Shown here piece by piece: positions 19,739-28,696 of a stretch of 64,000 nt of DNA. Each line of letters starts with the position of its first letter. Within the stretch, counting starts at the first letter, position 1. The stretch covers positions 2,743,631-2,807,630 of the forward strand of contig NZ_CP119787.1 in the NCBI RefSeq assembly GCF_029338255.1, written 5' to 3'. This DNA comes from Haloarcula halobia (GTDB taxonomy: Archaea; Halobacteriota; Halobacteria; Halobacteriales; Haloarculaceae). The notes under the pieces were generated by a model. The model saw only the letters and a program-made list of their open reading frames with translations, did not search any database and was not told the origin of the DNA. The position numbers were made by a program, and so were the translations under genes.

Positions 19739-19936
19739 TTACGCAGAGGCATCGTATCCAGCGGCTTCGACCACAGTCACGAGTTCATCCTGTTCAGCGG
19801 ATCCCTCAACCGTCGCGGATTCTGAATCGCGATCCGCAGTTGCGGAAGTAACCCCCTCAACCTCTTCGAGTGCCTCTTCGACGGTCTGCTCGCAATGTTC
19901 ACAGGTCATTCCTTCGACGGTAATTGTCTGAGTCAT
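19739..19936 (-). CDS. HMA-domain metal chaperone (CopZ-like)
   Basis: A 65-residue heavy-metal-associated domain starting MTQTITVEGMTCEHCEQTVEEAL. The CxxC pair in MTCEHCE at about residue 10 binds Cu(I), and AGYDA at the end is the loop that packs on the metal site. An alternative ATG two codons upstream (19942) is possible. It is divergent from the Lrp/TRASH regulator with 134 bases between them, and close to copA, so it is the likely cytosolic copper donor to CopA. A shared GAATCCAA box lies in the promoter gap. Confidence 0.9.
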   Translation of the reverse strand: MTQTITVEGMTCEHCEQTVEEALEEVEGVTSATADRDSESATVEGSAEQDELVTVVEAAGYDASA

Positions 19937-19979
19937 ATCCATTCGTAGTTAGGGGTGAGTATTCTATGTGGTTTTCTGC

Positions 19980-19989
19980 TTAGAATCCA
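19980..19989. promoter_or_regulatory. Candidate metalloregulator box between chaperone and regulator
   Basis: TTAGAATCCAA lies between the divergent HMA chaperone and Lrp/TRASH genes. The eight-base core GAATCCAA recurs in the copA leader at 20673-20680, there as half of a perfect palindrome. Its placement in both copper promoters makes it a candidate operator for the Lrp/TRASH protein. Confidence 0.35.
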
Positions 19990-20070
19990 ATGTAATCGCA
20001 GCCCTGAATCACCGATTTCGAAGGTGTATCGTGGACAACAATAATGTATCCTGCGAGACGAAGCGGTCGT

Positions 20071-20661
20071 ATGCGCAATCTGGATGAAACCGACTTGGAA
20101 ATCCTCTCGTTGCTCGCCGATGACGCTCGCCGCCCGTTCAGCGATATTGGCGAGGAGGTTGGTCTGTCGGGGCCAGCCGTTTCTGACCGGGTCAAACGAT
20201 TACAGGAAGCTGGCATCATTAACAACTTCACGATTGACGTCAACCGGGCTCATCTCCGAGCTGGTGTTCCGGTATTTATTCAGGCCGAAATCGGCACAGG
20301 GTCGTTGGAGGCCGCCCGCAATCGAGTTCGGGAATCCGATGGCGTTGAACACGTCTTCACGACCTCAGAAGGTGATCTTTGGTTCTATGCCCGTGTCGAA
20401 GCCCAGAACGTTCGTCAGTGGGTAGATGGGCTCTTTAACGAGATAGATGTAGCGGATTACACCGTCACGCTAATTGACGAGATTGAATGGACACCGTCCG
20501 TTGATGGCGTCGAATTTGCACTCACCTGTGCCGAATGTAACAATACCGTCGATAATGAGGGTGAGACGACGCGAATCGACGGCGAGATCTATCACTTCTG
20601 TTGCCCGTCCTGTCTCACACGCTTCGAAGATCGGTATCAGCGACTCGAAGAGGGTACGTAA
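20071..20661 (+). CDS. Lrp/AsnC-type metalloregulator with C-terminal TRASH domain
   Basis: A 196-residue regulator. Residues 1-55 are an AsnC-type helix-turn-helix (LDETDLEILSLLADDARRPFSDIGEEVGLS), residues 60-140 an Lrp ligand/oligomer-like region, and residues 150-196 a TRASH metal-sensing domain with CAECNN and FCCPSC. Halobacterium salinarum has a TRASH-containing Lrp-type regulator that controls a copper ATPase, and this gene stands 93 bases before copA, supporting the same role. The ATG at 20071 is chosen because MRNLDETDLEIL begins the family. A TATA-like CAATAATG lies about 30 bases upstream. Confidence 0.9.
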   Translation: MRNLDETDLEILSLLADDARRPFSDIGEEVGLSGPAVSDRVKRLQEAGIINNFTIDVNRAHLRAGVPVFIQAEIGTGSLEAARNRVRESDGVEHVFTTSEGDLWFYARVEAQNVRQWVDGLFNEIDVADYTVTLIDEIEWTPSVDGVEFALTCAECNNTVDNEGETTRIDGEIYHFCCPSCLTRFEDRYQRLEEGT

Positions 20662-20668
20662 CGCAGTC

Positions 20669-20681
20669 TTTGGAATCCAAA
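20669..20681 (+). promoter_or_regulatory. Perfect 13-base palindrome in the copA leader
   Basis: TTTGGA-A-TCCAAA (6+1+6) sits 8 bases after the regulator stop and about 75 bases before the copA ATG. It contains the GAATCCAA core found upstream of the chaperone and regulator. Lrp-type proteins bind short imperfect palindromes, so this is a plausible operator for copper control of copA. Confidence 0.45.
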
Positions 20682-20754
20682 TTTCCTGCGGTCGAAAACC
20701 CACCTCTCGAAGCAGCAAGTGGCCTAAACCTAGACCCCGTACAATAGACTAAGC

Positions 20755-23361
20755 ATGACAAGCCAAACAATCCGTCTCGATATCACGGGGATGTCCTGCG
20801 CCAACTGTTCGGCGACGATTCAGGACACTCTCGAATCTCTCGACGGGGTATCGGAGGCGAATGCGAATTTCGCCACCGACGAGGGTTCCGTAACCTACGA
20901 CCCCGAAGAGGTATCGCTCCAAGAGATCTACGACGCGATTGACGAGTCCGGGTACGGTGCGGTCTCGGAGACGGTGACGATTGCCATCTCCGATATGACC
21001 TGTGCCAACTGCGCCGAGACCAACGAAACCGCTCTTGAGAGTACACCGGGTGTCGTTAACGCGAAGGTCAACTACGCGACCGATGAAGGGCAGGTCACCT
21101 ACAATCCGGCAGAGGTGTCGCTCGATGCGCTGTACGATGCTATCGAGGACGCCGGCTACTCGCCCGTCCGCGAAGATGGGGACGACGAAGAGTCGGGCCA
21201 AGACGCACGAGATGCCGCCAGACAGGCTGAGACCCGGAAGCAACTCAGGCTGACCCTCTTTGGGGCAATGTTGTCGGCACCGTTGCTCTTCTTCCTTATC
21301 GACAATTATCTGCTCGGTGGCACGATCGTCCCTGAAGCCGTCTTCGGCGTGGAACTCGGCTGGATTGAGTTCCTCCTTGCCACGCCGGTGCAGGCGATCC
21401 TCGGCTGGCCGTTCTACAAGAACTCGTACAAGGCGATCGTGAAGAACGGCCGCGCCAATATGGACGTGCTGATTGCGATCGGTTCAACAACGGCTTATCT
21501 ATACTCTGTGGCAGTCCTGTCTGGACTCATCGCGGGTGGGGTCTACTTCGACACGGCAGCCCTCATCCTCGTGTTCATTACGCTCGGTAACTACCTCGAA
21601 GCTCGGTCGAAGGGTCAAGCGGGTGAGGCCCTCCGGAAGCTCCTCGAAATGGAAGCCGAAACGGCGACCATTGTCCACGAGGACGGCAGTGAAGAAGAAA
21701 TTCCGCTTGAAGAGGTCACAACGGGTGACCGGATGAAAATCCGTCCGGGCGAGAAGATCCCCACAGACGGTGTTGTTGTCGACGGTCAGTCCGCCGTCGA
21801 CGAGTCGATGGTCACTGGCGAATCTGTCCCTGTAGAGAAAGAAGAGGGCGATGAGGTCGTCGGCTCGACGATCAACGAGAACGGCGTCCTCGTTGTGGAG
21901 GCGACGAAGGTCGGCGAGGACACGGCCCTCCAGCAGATCGTTCAGACTGTCAAGGAAGCCCAGTCGCGCCAGCCTGACATCCAGAACCTCGCGGACCGCA
22001 TCTCCGCGTACTTCGTGCCGGCGGTCATCGCGAATGCCCTATTCTGGGGTGTTGTCTGGTTCCTATTCCCCGAGGCTCTCGCCGGCTTCGTCGACTGGCT
22101 CCCGTTGTGGGGTCAGGTCGCTGGCGGCCCTGCTCCAGTCGGTGGGACCGTTTCGGTCTTCGAGTTCGCGATTATTGTCTTCGCGTCCTCGATCCTCATC
22201 GCCTGTCCCTGTGCACTAGGGCTGGCGACGCCCGCAGCCACGATGGTCGGGACGACTATCGGGGCCCAGAACGGCGTCCTGTTCAAGGGCGGTGACATCC
22301 TCGAGCGCGCGAAAGACGTCGATACAGTCGTCTTCGACAAGACGGGCACCCTCACGGAGGGTGAAATGGAACTCACCGACGTGGTCGTCTTCGATAGCGA
22401 TGGAAATGCGGTGACTGACGGTGGCGAGCCGACACCGGATGGTGGACAGCTCGGCACTCGTGAGCGCCTCTCAGAGGATGACGTGCTTCGGCTGGCGGCG
22501 ATAGCCGAAAGCGGGAGCGAACACCCCCTCGCCCGGGCAATCGTCGATGGGGCTGAAGAACGCGGGCTGGACGTGACTGAGCCTGACGACTTCGAGAACG
22601 TTCCGGGCCACGGCATCAAAGCGGTCATTGGTGACAGTGAGGTGCTGGTCGGCAACCGCAAGTTGCTGCGGGACAACGGCATCGAACCCTCGCCCGCCAA
22701 AGAGACGATGGAACGTCTCGAGAACGAGGGGAAGACAGCGATGCTGGTCGCCTACGAGGGTGAGCTCGTAGGTGTGGTCGCGGACGCCGACACAGTGAAA
22801 GAAAGCTCCAAGCAGGCTGTCACGGCCCTCCAAGGGCGGGGCGTTGACGTGATGATGATTACGGGCGACAATGAACGAACTGCCCGTGCGGTCGCTAAAC
22901 AGGTTGGTATCGACCCGAAGAACGTCCGCGCAGGAGTCCTTCCTGAGGACAAGTCTAACGCGGTCGACAGTATTCAAGATGAGGGGCGGCAGGCGATGAT
23001 GGTGGGCGACGGCGTCAACGACGCGCCGGCGCTCGCGGTGGCCCACGTCGGGACAGCAATCGGCTCCGGCACCGATGTCGCCATCGAGGCTGCGGACGTC
23101 ACGCTGATGCGAGACGACCCGCTCGACGTGGTAAAGGCGATCCGCATCTCGGACGCGACACTCCAGAAGATCAAGCAGAACCTCGTGTGGGCGCTCGGGT
23201 ACAACACGGCGATGATTCCGTTAGCGTCGCTCGGCCTCCTACAGCCCGTGCTCGCTGCAGCAGCAATGGCGTTCTCGTCGGTGTCGGTGCTGACGAACAG
23301 CCTGCTGTTCCGCCGATACACCCCCGATCACGACTACAAGCTCTTCGGATTCCTTCGCTAA
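20755..23361 (+). CDS. copA: Copper-exporting P-type ATPase CopA (P1B-1)
   Basis: An 868-residue membrane pump for Cu(I). Two N-terminal HMA domains carry [10 protein letters not shown] (about residue 10) and [10 protein letters not shown] (about residue 80). These are followed by eight membrane segments, the actuator [11 protein letters not shown], the ion-site motif in [14 protein letters not shown], phosphorylation site [16 protein letters not shown] and [10 protein letters not shown]. The conserved NxxxxP and MxxS-like residues of P1B-1 pumps occur in the last membrane pair ([24 protein letters not shown]). The ATG is at 20755. It follows its probable regulator and is the main copper efflux gene of the island. 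Confidence 0.96.
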   Translation: MTSQTIRLDITGMSCANCSATIQDTLESLDGVSEANANFATDEGSVTYDPEEVSLQEIYDAIDESGYGAVSETVTIAISDMTCANCAETNETALESTPGVVNAKVNYATDEGQVTYNPAEVSLDALYDAIEDAGYSPVREDGDDEESGQDARDAARQAETRKQLRLTLFGAMLSAPLLFFLIDNYLLGGTIVPEAVFGVELGWIEFLLATPVQAILGWPFYKNSYKAIVKNGRANMDVLIAIGSTTAYLYSVAVLSGLIAGGVYFDTAALILVFITLGNYLEARSKGQAGEALRKLLEMEAETATIVHEDGSEEEIPLEEVTTGDRMKIRPGEKIPTDGVVVDGQSAVDESMVTGESVPVEKEEGDEVVGSTINENGVLVVEATKVGEDTALQQIVQTVKEAQSRQPDIQNLADRISAYFVPAVIANALFWGVVWFLFPEALAGFVDWLPLWGQVAGGPAPVGGTVSVFEFAIIVFASSILIACPCALGLATPAATMVGTTIGAQNGVLFKGGDILERAKDVDTVVFDKTGTLTEGEMELTDVVVFDSDGNAVTDGGEPTPDGGQLGTRERLSEDDVLRLAAIAESGSEHPLARAIVDGAEERGLDVTEPDDFENVPGHGIKAVIGDSEVLVGNRKLLRDNGIEPSPAKETMERLENEGKTAMLVAYEGELVGVVADADTVKESSKQAVTALQGRGVDVMMITGDNERTARAVAKQVGIDPKNVRAGVLPEDKSNAVDSIQDEGRQAMMVGDGVNDAPALAVAHVGTAIGSGTDVAIEAADVTLMRDDPLDVVKAIRISDATLQKIKQNLVWALGYNTAMIPLASLGLLQPVLAAAAMAFSSVSVLTNSLLFRRYTPDHDYKLFGFLR

Positions 23362-23378
23362 TCGTCGTCTCTATATCA

Positions 23379-23603
23379 ATGTCGAATATTTCCCGCCAAA
23401 CGGTTCAGAGGTACCTCGTCGAGACAGCCAGTAGCGAACCGATATACCTCCGGGCTCGCGAGATTGCCAGCGACCTTGACGGATCTCCCAAGGCAGTCGC
23501 GCAGTACCTCAGCCAGCTCCAGGACGGACTCACGATCGTTTCACTCGAACAGTGGGGGCGCTCGAAAAGCACGACGTGGCGATTGGAGGTGAACGAGTCG
23601 TGA
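23379..23603 (+). CDS. DUF7123-type small winged-helix-like protein
   Basis: A 74-residue protein starting MSNISRQTVQRYLVETASSEP, with a helical core (REIASDLDGSPKAVAQYLSQLQ) and the end WGRSKSTTWRLEVNES. It fits a haloarchaeal DUF7123-like family of tiny helix-turn-helix-like proteins. The ATG is at 23379, 17 bases after copA. The stop overlaps the GTG of the next gene (GTGA). It may be co-transcribed with copA. Its function is unknown, and nucleic-acid binding is only inferred from the fold-like pattern. Confidence 0.68.
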   Translation: MSNISRQTVQRYLVETASSEPIYLRAREIASDLDGSPKAVAQYLSQLQDGLTIVSLEQWGRSKSTTWRLEVNES

Positions 23604-24601
23604 GTACTGTCACCCGACGCGTCGAGACTGCCCTTCCGGAGACCGGCTCACGCGAGTGGTGGGCGCTGTACCTGCTGGCCCCGCTCGTCCTCATCGGTGG
23701 GGGCCTCCCCGTGTTCCCGACGCTGGTCTACGACCGGTTCATCTGGCAGTATCTCTGGGGACCAGTCGTCGCCGATGCGGCCGGTCAGTCAGTCACGCAC
23801 GAGGGGATTCGTGCTGTCCAGGGCTACAACGCGGTGAACACGATAATCTACCTCGCAGCAGTCGTGTACAGCCTCCCCGGACTACGAGCGTATCTCGACC
23901 AACTCGACGTCACGTTCGACGCACGACTGGCCTACGGGTTCGCTCCGATCATCATCGCTGGTGGGGCGATGCGCGCCCTCGAGGATATCGGACTGCTCGG
24001 CGACTACGCGGTGTGGTTCATCACGCCATCGATTTACATCGTCGTGACCGCTGTCACCATCCTCGCGCTCGGTGTCGGTGCACTCGTGCGTGACCAAAGT
24101 ATCGGATCTATCCCGCTAACAGTCGAGCTTGTCGGGTCGGTGTGGGCTGTCGGGGCCGTCGGGTGGGCTGTTTGGCACGGCCTCTCGACGTCGACCCCAC
24201 TCCGCCTATGGGTTCCTGTCGCGACAACGGGGATAGCGCTCGGCGTGACCGGACTCTACTACTGGGGCGCGAGTTTCGCCACTATCGCCCACCTTCGACA
24301 TCCGATAGTCCTGCTGGCTGTCTTCGGGCAAACGTGGGACGCTGCGCAGAATCTCATCGGTGTGACGTTCCTCGGCTACTCCCCCAAGTTGTTCGTCACG
24401 AATCTCGTGTACCAGGCGACTGGATTCTCCGGGTCGACGTTCGTCCTCAAACTGCTCGTGACTCTCGGCATCGTGTGGTATCTCGCTGCTGCGAAAGAGG
24501 AGTTGAATCATACGTGGTGGTGGATGATAGCGTTCTTCATCGGGGCTATCGGGCTTCCGATGGGTGTCAGAGGGTCACTCCGAATGATGCTTGGTATCTA
24601 A
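23600..24601 (+). CDS. DUF63 family membrane protein
   Basis: A 333-residue protein, probably starting at the GTG at 23600 (STVTRRVETALPETG), which overlaps the preceding stop. About eight hydrophobic segments are visible. Family marks are LxVYDRFIWQYLWGPVVADA near the N-terminus, YGFAPIIIAGGAMRALEDIGLL, and FGQTWDAAQNLIGVTFLGY. DUF63 is an archaeal integral membrane family with unproven function. It meets the cystathionine enzyme gene tail to tail, with one base between the stops. Its place behind copA may be accidental. Confidence 0.82.
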   Translation: MSTVTRRVETALPETGSREWWALYLLAPLVLIGGGLPVFPTLVYDRFIWQYLWGPVVADAAGQSVTHEGIRAVQGYNAVNTIIYLAAVVYSLPGLRAYLDQLDVTFDARLAYGFAPIIIAGGAMRALEDIGLLGDYAVWFITPSIYIVVTAVTILALGVGALVRDQSIGSIPLTVELVGSVWAVGAVGWAVWHGLSTSTPLRLWVPVATTGIALGVTGLYYWGASFATIAHLRHPIVLLAVFGQTWDAAQNLIGVTFLGYSPKLFVTNLVYQATGFSGSTFVLKLLVTLGIVWYLAAAKEELNHTWWWMIAFFIGAIGLPMGVRGSLRMMLGI

Positions 24602-24602
24602 C

Positions 24603-25790
24603 TTAGGACTGCATCGCAGCTGTCAGTGCTCGGTCGAGATCTGCGCGGAGGTCTGCCACGTCTTCGAGACCGACACTCACACGGATGAGCCCGTCGGTGA
24701 TTCCTGCTTCCTGTCGCACTTCACGAGGGACCGACGCGTGGGTCATCGTTGCAGGCTGTTCGATAAGACTCTCGACGCCCCCGAGGCTTTCCGCCAGCGT
24801 GAACACCTCGGTCGCGGAAACGAGTGTCTCCGCCATCTCCAGCGTACCGTCGAGTTCGAAGCTCAACATCCCCCCGAAGTCGTCCATCTGCGTGGCGGCC
24901 AGGTCGTGTTGTGGATGGGAATCCAGTCCCGGATAGTACACTCGGTCGACAGCCGGATGATCGTCGAGCCACGCCGCCAGGTCGCGGGCGTTCTCACTGT
25001 GTCGATCCATCCGGACGGGGAGCGTCTTCGTTCCCCGGAGGACGAGGAAGCACACGAACGGATCCGGCGTCGCCCCCACGCTGTTCTGGTAGAACCCCAA
25101 CTGCTCGTCGAGACCTTCGTCGTGGGTAACGAGAGCACCGCCGACGACATCGGAGTGACCGCCGAGGTACTTCGTCAGCGAATGGGCGACGATGTCAGCG
25201 CCCAACTCCAGGGGGCGCTGGAGATACGGCGTTGCAAACGTGTTGTCCACGGCACAGAGAGCGCCGCGATCGTGGGAAATTTCCGCGATGTCCGCGATAT
25301 CGACGACCTGCATCAGTGGATTCGTGGGCGTCTCGAGCCACACGAGTTCCGTCTCCGGAGAGACTGCCGCCAGGACCGCGTCGCGGTCGGTCGTGTCGAC
25401 GAAGTCGAACGCGAGGTCGTAATCCTTGTAGACCTGCGTGAATAGCCGATGGGTCCCGCCGTAGACATCTTCACCGACCACGACGTGATCGCCTGCTTCG
25501 AGCAGATTCAGGACCGTGTTGATCGCGGCCATCCCGCTGGCGAAGGCCCGTCCGTACGCTCCGCTTTCGAGGCTGGCGAGGTTCGCTTCCAGCGCTGCAC
25601 GCGTTGGATTACCGGTCCGCGAGTACTCGTAGCCACGGTGATCGCCGGGCGCGTCCTGGGCGAACGTCGAGGAGGCGTAGATGGGCGTCATGACTGCGCC
25701 GGTATCCGGATCCGGGCGTTGGCCGCCGTGGATCGCCCGCGTGTCGAACCGGCCAGCGTCGTGCGTCTCGTCTCGCTGGTCGTCGCTCAT
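24603..25790 (-). CDS. metB: Cystathionine gamma-lyase/synthase-type PLP enzyme
   Basis: A 395-residue Cys/Met-metabolism enzyme. The N-terminal TRAIHGGQRPD and YEYSRTGNPTR motifs bind PLP phosphate from the neighbouring subunit, and the PLP lysine lies in IVAHSLTKYLGGHSDV near residue 205. The family mixes gamma-synthases and gamma-lyases, and sequence alone does not decide between them. Coupling by a four-base overlap (ATGA) with an upstream cysteine/cystathionine beta-synthase favours a reverse transsulfuration pair making cysteine from homocysteine. The ATG is at 25790. In a copper island, extra cysteine could feed thiol and Fe-S repair, which is inference. Confidence 0.88.
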   Translation of the reverse strand: MSDDQRDETHDAGRFDTRAIHGGQRPDPDTGAVMTPIYASSTFAQDAPGDHRGYEYSRTGNPTRAALEANLASLESGAYGRAFASGMAAINTVLNLLEAGDHVVVGEDVYGGTHRLFTQVYKDYDLAFDFVDTTDRDAVLAAVSPETELVWLETPTNPLMQVVDIADIAEISHDRGALCAVDNTFATPYLQRPLELGADIVAHSLTKYLGGHSDVVGGALVTHDEGLDEQLGFYQNSVGATPDPFVCFLVLRGTKTLPVRMDRHSENARDLAAWLDDHPAVDRVYYPGLDSHPQHDLAATQMDDFGGMLSFELDGTLEMAETLVSATEVFTLAESLGGVESLIEQPATMTHASVPREVRQEAGITDGLIRVSVGLEDVADLRADLDRALTAAMQS

Positions 25791-26773
25791 GCTTTCCCCT
25801 CCCAGGTCTCGAAGGAACCGTAGATGTTCTTCGAGAGGTACCGTTCGCTGCCATCGGGAAACACCGTAACGACGGCAGGTGCTGGGAGATCAAGTTCACC
25901 AGCCGCGGCCTCTTCAGCGACCTCGCGTGCAGCGACGCTCGCCGCACCCGAACTGGAGCCGACGAGATGCCCCTCCTCAGCGGCGAGACGGGTCACTTCG
26001 GCGTGTGTGTCCCGGTCGCTAACCGTCCGAATGTCGTCTATCGCGGCTGGATCGAGCAGCTCGGTCACGTCCGGGTCGTGTGTGCCGATGCCTTCGGTCT
26101 TGTAGGGCGCCTCTTCGCGTTCTCGGTTCAGGAGTTCGCCAAACGTCGAGCCCTCCGGTTCGACGGCTACGACGTGGACGTTGGGGACATGCTCGCGCAC
26201 GGCCCGGGTGATGCCCATCAGCGTCCCGCCGGAACCGACGCCCGCAACGATTGCGCCGACGTGCTCGCCGAGGGTGTTGAGAATCTCCTGGCCCGTTGTC
26301 TCGTAGTGGGCTTCGACGTTCAACGGCGTCCCAAACTGCTGTGGAACGACGGCGTCGTCGCGCCGGTCGGCGATCTCGTGGGCCGTTTCGGCAGCCTCGC
26401 TCATCCCCGCGTCACCGGAGACATGAACGATCTCCGCACCGAGCGCGGCCATCAGTCGTTCTTTCTCCTCGCTGAATCCGCGGGGAACGACGAAGACCGT
26501 CTCCAGCCCGAGTCGATTGGCGGCAATCGCCATTCCGATGCCAGTGTTTCCGGCGGTCGGTTCGACGATCGTGCCGCCGGGCGGAACGTCGCCGCGTTCG
26601 AGGAGTCGTTCGAGGATGTGCTTGCCGATTCGGTCTTTCACGCTGCCGCCGGGATTGAACCTCTCCAGTTTCGCGTAGACGGAAACGTCGCTAGGCGTCG
26701 CGTCGAGTTCGACGATCGGTGTATTACCGATTGTTCCGAGGAGCGATGCGTCGGAGTCGTTGTGACGAGTCAT
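25787..26773 (-). CDS. cysK: Cysteine synthase / cystathionine beta-synthase type enzyme
   Basis: A 328-residue fold-type II PLP enzyme. The PLP lysine is in FNPGGSVKDRIGK near residue 46, the substrate loop is PTAGNTGIG, and the phosphate loop is GVGSGGTLMG. The ATG is at 26773. It lacks the C-terminal CBS pair of eukaryotic enzymes. Whether it uses O-acetylserine/O-phosphoserine with sulfide or serine with homocysteine cannot be told. The translationally coupled metB-like gene suggests the second. The 346-base leader has two palindromes. Confidence 0.9.
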   Translation of the reverse strand: MTRHNDSDASLLGTIGNTPIVELDATPSDVSVYAKLERFNPGGSVKDRIGKHILERLLERGDVPPGGTIVEPTAGNTGIGMAIAANRLGLETVFVVPRGFSEEKERLMAALGAEIVHVSGDAGMSEAAETAHEIADRRDDAVVPQQFGTPLNVEAHYETTGQEILNTLGEHVGAIVAGVGSGGTLMGITRAVREHVPNVHVVAVEPEGSTFGELLNREREEAPYKTEGIGTHDPDVTELLDPAAIDDIRTVSDRDTHAEVTRLAAEEGHLVGSSSGAASVAAREVAEEAAAGELDLPAPAVVTVFPDGSERYLSKNIYGSFETWEGKA

Positions 26774-27119
26774 ATCTCTGGGTCATATGGGGGCAATCTG
26801 TGGCCGGTACGCTCGTTGACGGGAATCCGTCAACAACAGCGACAGCCCGAAGACCCAGCGCAGAAACAGTCCGCGAGGATAGCAGTGCGGGAGTGCAGTC
26901 GGTGTGTCACCCGCCGCTGCCGGCGGGACGCCGAGCCGTGATCGCGGGCACGCCGTGATGGAACCGTCACGGCAGTTCCCTCAACCGAGGGGGCTCGCCT
27001 CATACGAAGACCTATGAGACGCTGTCTTTTGTGGTTTCCTCTTTGGAACTGAAAGTCAGCACCGACGTCCTACCCGAATCCGTTCTCGATACGCAGGAAA
27101 ATGGGGCGTTTCACCCGTT
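26774..27119. other. Leader region of the cysK-metB pair with two inverted repeats
   Basis: This gap separates the halocyanin gene stop from the cysK ATG, both on the minus strand. Two features stand out. One is a perfect 8-base stem with GAAT loop at 26815-26834 (GTTGACGG/CCGTCAAC). The other is a 10-base arm palindrome at 26952-26973 (GCCGTGATGG, AA, CCGTCACGGC, one mismatch). No coding frame with family similarity is seen. Either palindrome could be an operator or an RNA stem in the leader. Confidence 0.4.
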
Positions 27120-27845
27120 CTACAGCCGTTCACGACGCTTCTGGAACTCTTCTTCGTCGATTTCTCCTCGTGCGTAACGGCGTTGGAGGGTTTCCATCGC
27201 GGAATCGTCACTCTCTGAAGGTGCATCCCCTCGAGCCGTTGCCCAGTAGAGGAGTCCGCCCACCAATCCCAGCATTCCGAGTGCCCCGCCGACGAACGGG
27301 ACACCGCCCCACCCGCCCCTCGAGCCACCCATCATGCCCCCTCCGCCGGGCCCCATCATGCCACCATCGGTGCTCCCGCTTCCGTCGACGTCCGAGCCGA
27401 CGGCCACGGCGCCGTTCTGGACGATCGTATCGCTATCGGGAACCTCGCCGTCGGGGATCGAGCTCTCTTCGGCCGGTCCCCCGGGGTTTCCGACGACGAT
27501 GCGGCCGACCATGCCGACCGACTTGTGTGGGATGCAATAATAGTCGTACGTGCCGGGGGCCTCGAACGTGTACTCGAAGCTCCCCTGCGAGATTGTGCCG
27601 CTATCGAAGGCCGTCCCGTCGGCGGGAACGCGGTCCGGATAGGCCGTCGCCGAGTGTGCACCGGCTGCTATCTCGAAGCGGACGGTCGTGCCGGGTTCGA
27701 CGTGGAGTCCGATCGGGTCAAAGTAGTTGTTGCCCATCTTCACGACGGGCGTCTCCTGTGCGCTCACTGGCTGAGAGAGGCCTGCGCTGGCGACTGCGCC
27801 GCCACCGAGCACTCCCAGAAACTGACGTCGATTATAGTTCGTCAT
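27120..27845 (-). CDS. Halocyanin (type 1 copper) with C-terminal membrane helix and SHOCT domain
   Basis: A 241-residue exported copper protein. Residues 1-30 are a Tat signal (NRRQFLGVLGGGAVASAG). Residues 35-120 form a plastocyanin-like domain with copper ligands His in GAHSATAY and Cys, His, Met in YYCIPHKSVGMVG. A linker with GGMMGPGGGGMMGG follows, then one membrane segment (about 185-210) and a SHOCT-like tail (METLQRRYARGEIDEEEFQKRRERL). Ordinary halocyanins lack the Met-rich linker and SHOCT tail. The tail would be cytosolic. The ATG is at 27845. It heads a group of metal-linked membrane genes read leftward. Confidence 0.9.
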   Translation of the reverse strand: MTNYNRRQFLGVLGGGAVASAGLSQPVSAQETPVVKMGNNYFDPIGLHVEPGTTVRFEIAAGAHSATAYPDRVPADGTAFDSGTISQGSFEYTFEAPGTYDYYCIPHKSVGMVGRIVVGNPGGPAEESSIPDGEVPDSDTIVQNGAVAVGSDVDGSGSTDGGMMGPGGGGMMGGSRGGWGGVPFVGGALGMLGLVGGLLYWATARGDAPSESDDSAMETLQRRYARGEIDEEEFQKRRERL

Positions 27846-27870
27846 GTGGTTTGAATTGGTCTGGTGGTCG

Positions 27871-28179
27871 TTATGTTCGCACGACATCGACGAGACGTTG
27901 GGCGAGTCCAGACGACTGCTGGGTCGCGCTCTCGATAGCTGACTCCAAGTCGTTCCGCTCGACGATGCCGATGAACTCGGCGGTCTGTTTACCGCTCGCG
28001 TAGACGAGTGTCGTCGGCGTCTTCCGGACGCCGTATTCCTCGGCCGTTTCCAGATCTTTCTGGATGTCGACCTCCCGGAACTCCACATCCGGATACGTGT
28101 CCTCGAGGCCGTCGTTTTTCTCCCGCTGTGTTGCGCATGCCCCACACGTCTGTTGGGTGAAGAGGATGACTTCGGTCAC
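27871..28179 (-). CDS. Thioredoxin-like protein (CGAC active site)
   Basis: A 102-residue thioredoxin-fold protein. It starts at a GTG at 28179 (TEVILFTQQTCGACATQREK), since the nearby ATG at 28181 is out of frame. The active site CGAC lies near residue 12, and the cis-proline loop is in VRKTPTTLVY. There is no signal peptide, so it is cytosolic. It is 25 bases upstream of the halocyanin gene on the same strand. A role in reducing cysteines for copper delivery or in repair of oxidised thiols is plausible, but general redox duty cannot be excluded. Confidence 0.85.
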   Translation of the reverse strand: MTEVILFTQQTCGACATQREKNDGLEDTYPDVEFREVDIQKDLETAEEYGVRKTPTTLVYASGKQTAEFIGIVERNDLESAIESATQQSSGLAQRLVDVVRT

Positions 28180-28354
28180 ATTGTATACTACGGTCTTGTA
28201 ACTTATTCACATTACTATTCAGAATCGTAAGCTGAGAGTGTCCCAGATATTTGATTCAAAGACGCGCTCACACAGTGGTGATAGGGAATAGCCTGACAAA
28301 TGAAATCGAGTACACAAGCTTGGAGTATCCGCATCGTGGTGAGTACTCGTTGGT

Positions 28355-28690
28355 CTACTCCGACCGTTCGAGTTTGTCGCGGCGGGATTCGAACTCTTCG
28401 TCGGTGAGATCGCCGCGAGCGTACGCCGTGCGGAGTTCCTCCATCGCGGGATTTTGAGACGTCTGGCCTTCATTCGCACGTCGGAAGAGGAGGTAGCCAC
28501 CGCCGAGGAGGATGAGGAAGAAGATGATCTGAACGAGCATCCCGACGAACGGCCACCATCCGCTGTTGGTACCGCCGTAGCCCATCATTCCGCCGAATCC
28601 CATCCCCATCGTGAGCAACGGGAGCACGATGATCGCTCCGAAGATCAGGAGAACGATTGTCGTGGTGTCGAGCTGGTTCGACGAAGACAT
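28355..28690 (-). CDS. Met-rich two-helix membrane protein with SHOCT domain
   Basis: A 111-residue protein with the order membrane helix (about 10-27), Met/Gly-rich turn (LTMGMGFGGMMGYGG), membrane helix (about 48-68), then a charged SHOCT tail (MEELRTAYARGDLTDEEFESRRDKLER). The ATG at 28690 follows the DUF302 gene stop by six bases, so the two are co-transcribed. Both termini are probably cytosolic, with the Met-rich turn outside. SHOCT domains are short helical tails that mediate oligomerisation. Met clusters of this kind commonly bind Cu(I), but a direct role here is inference. Confidence 0.85.
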   Translation of the reverse strand: MSSSNQLDTTTIVLLIFGAIIVLPLLTMGMGFGGMMGYGGTNSGWWPFVGMLVQIIFFLILLGGGYLLFRRANEGQTSQNPAMEELRTAYARGDLTDEEFESRRDKLERSE

Positions 28691-28696
28691 CGAAGA

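Noticed and set aside
26952-26973. Palindrome as a rho-independent-type terminator of the halocyanin gene
   Set aside because: The arms are GC-rich but the loop is only two bases and no T-run follows on the minus strand. An operator or chance is more likely.
28219-28500. Minus-strand frame of 93 codons overlapping the SHOCT gene end
   Set aside because: It is out of frame with the clear SHOCT protein and has no similarity or good start.
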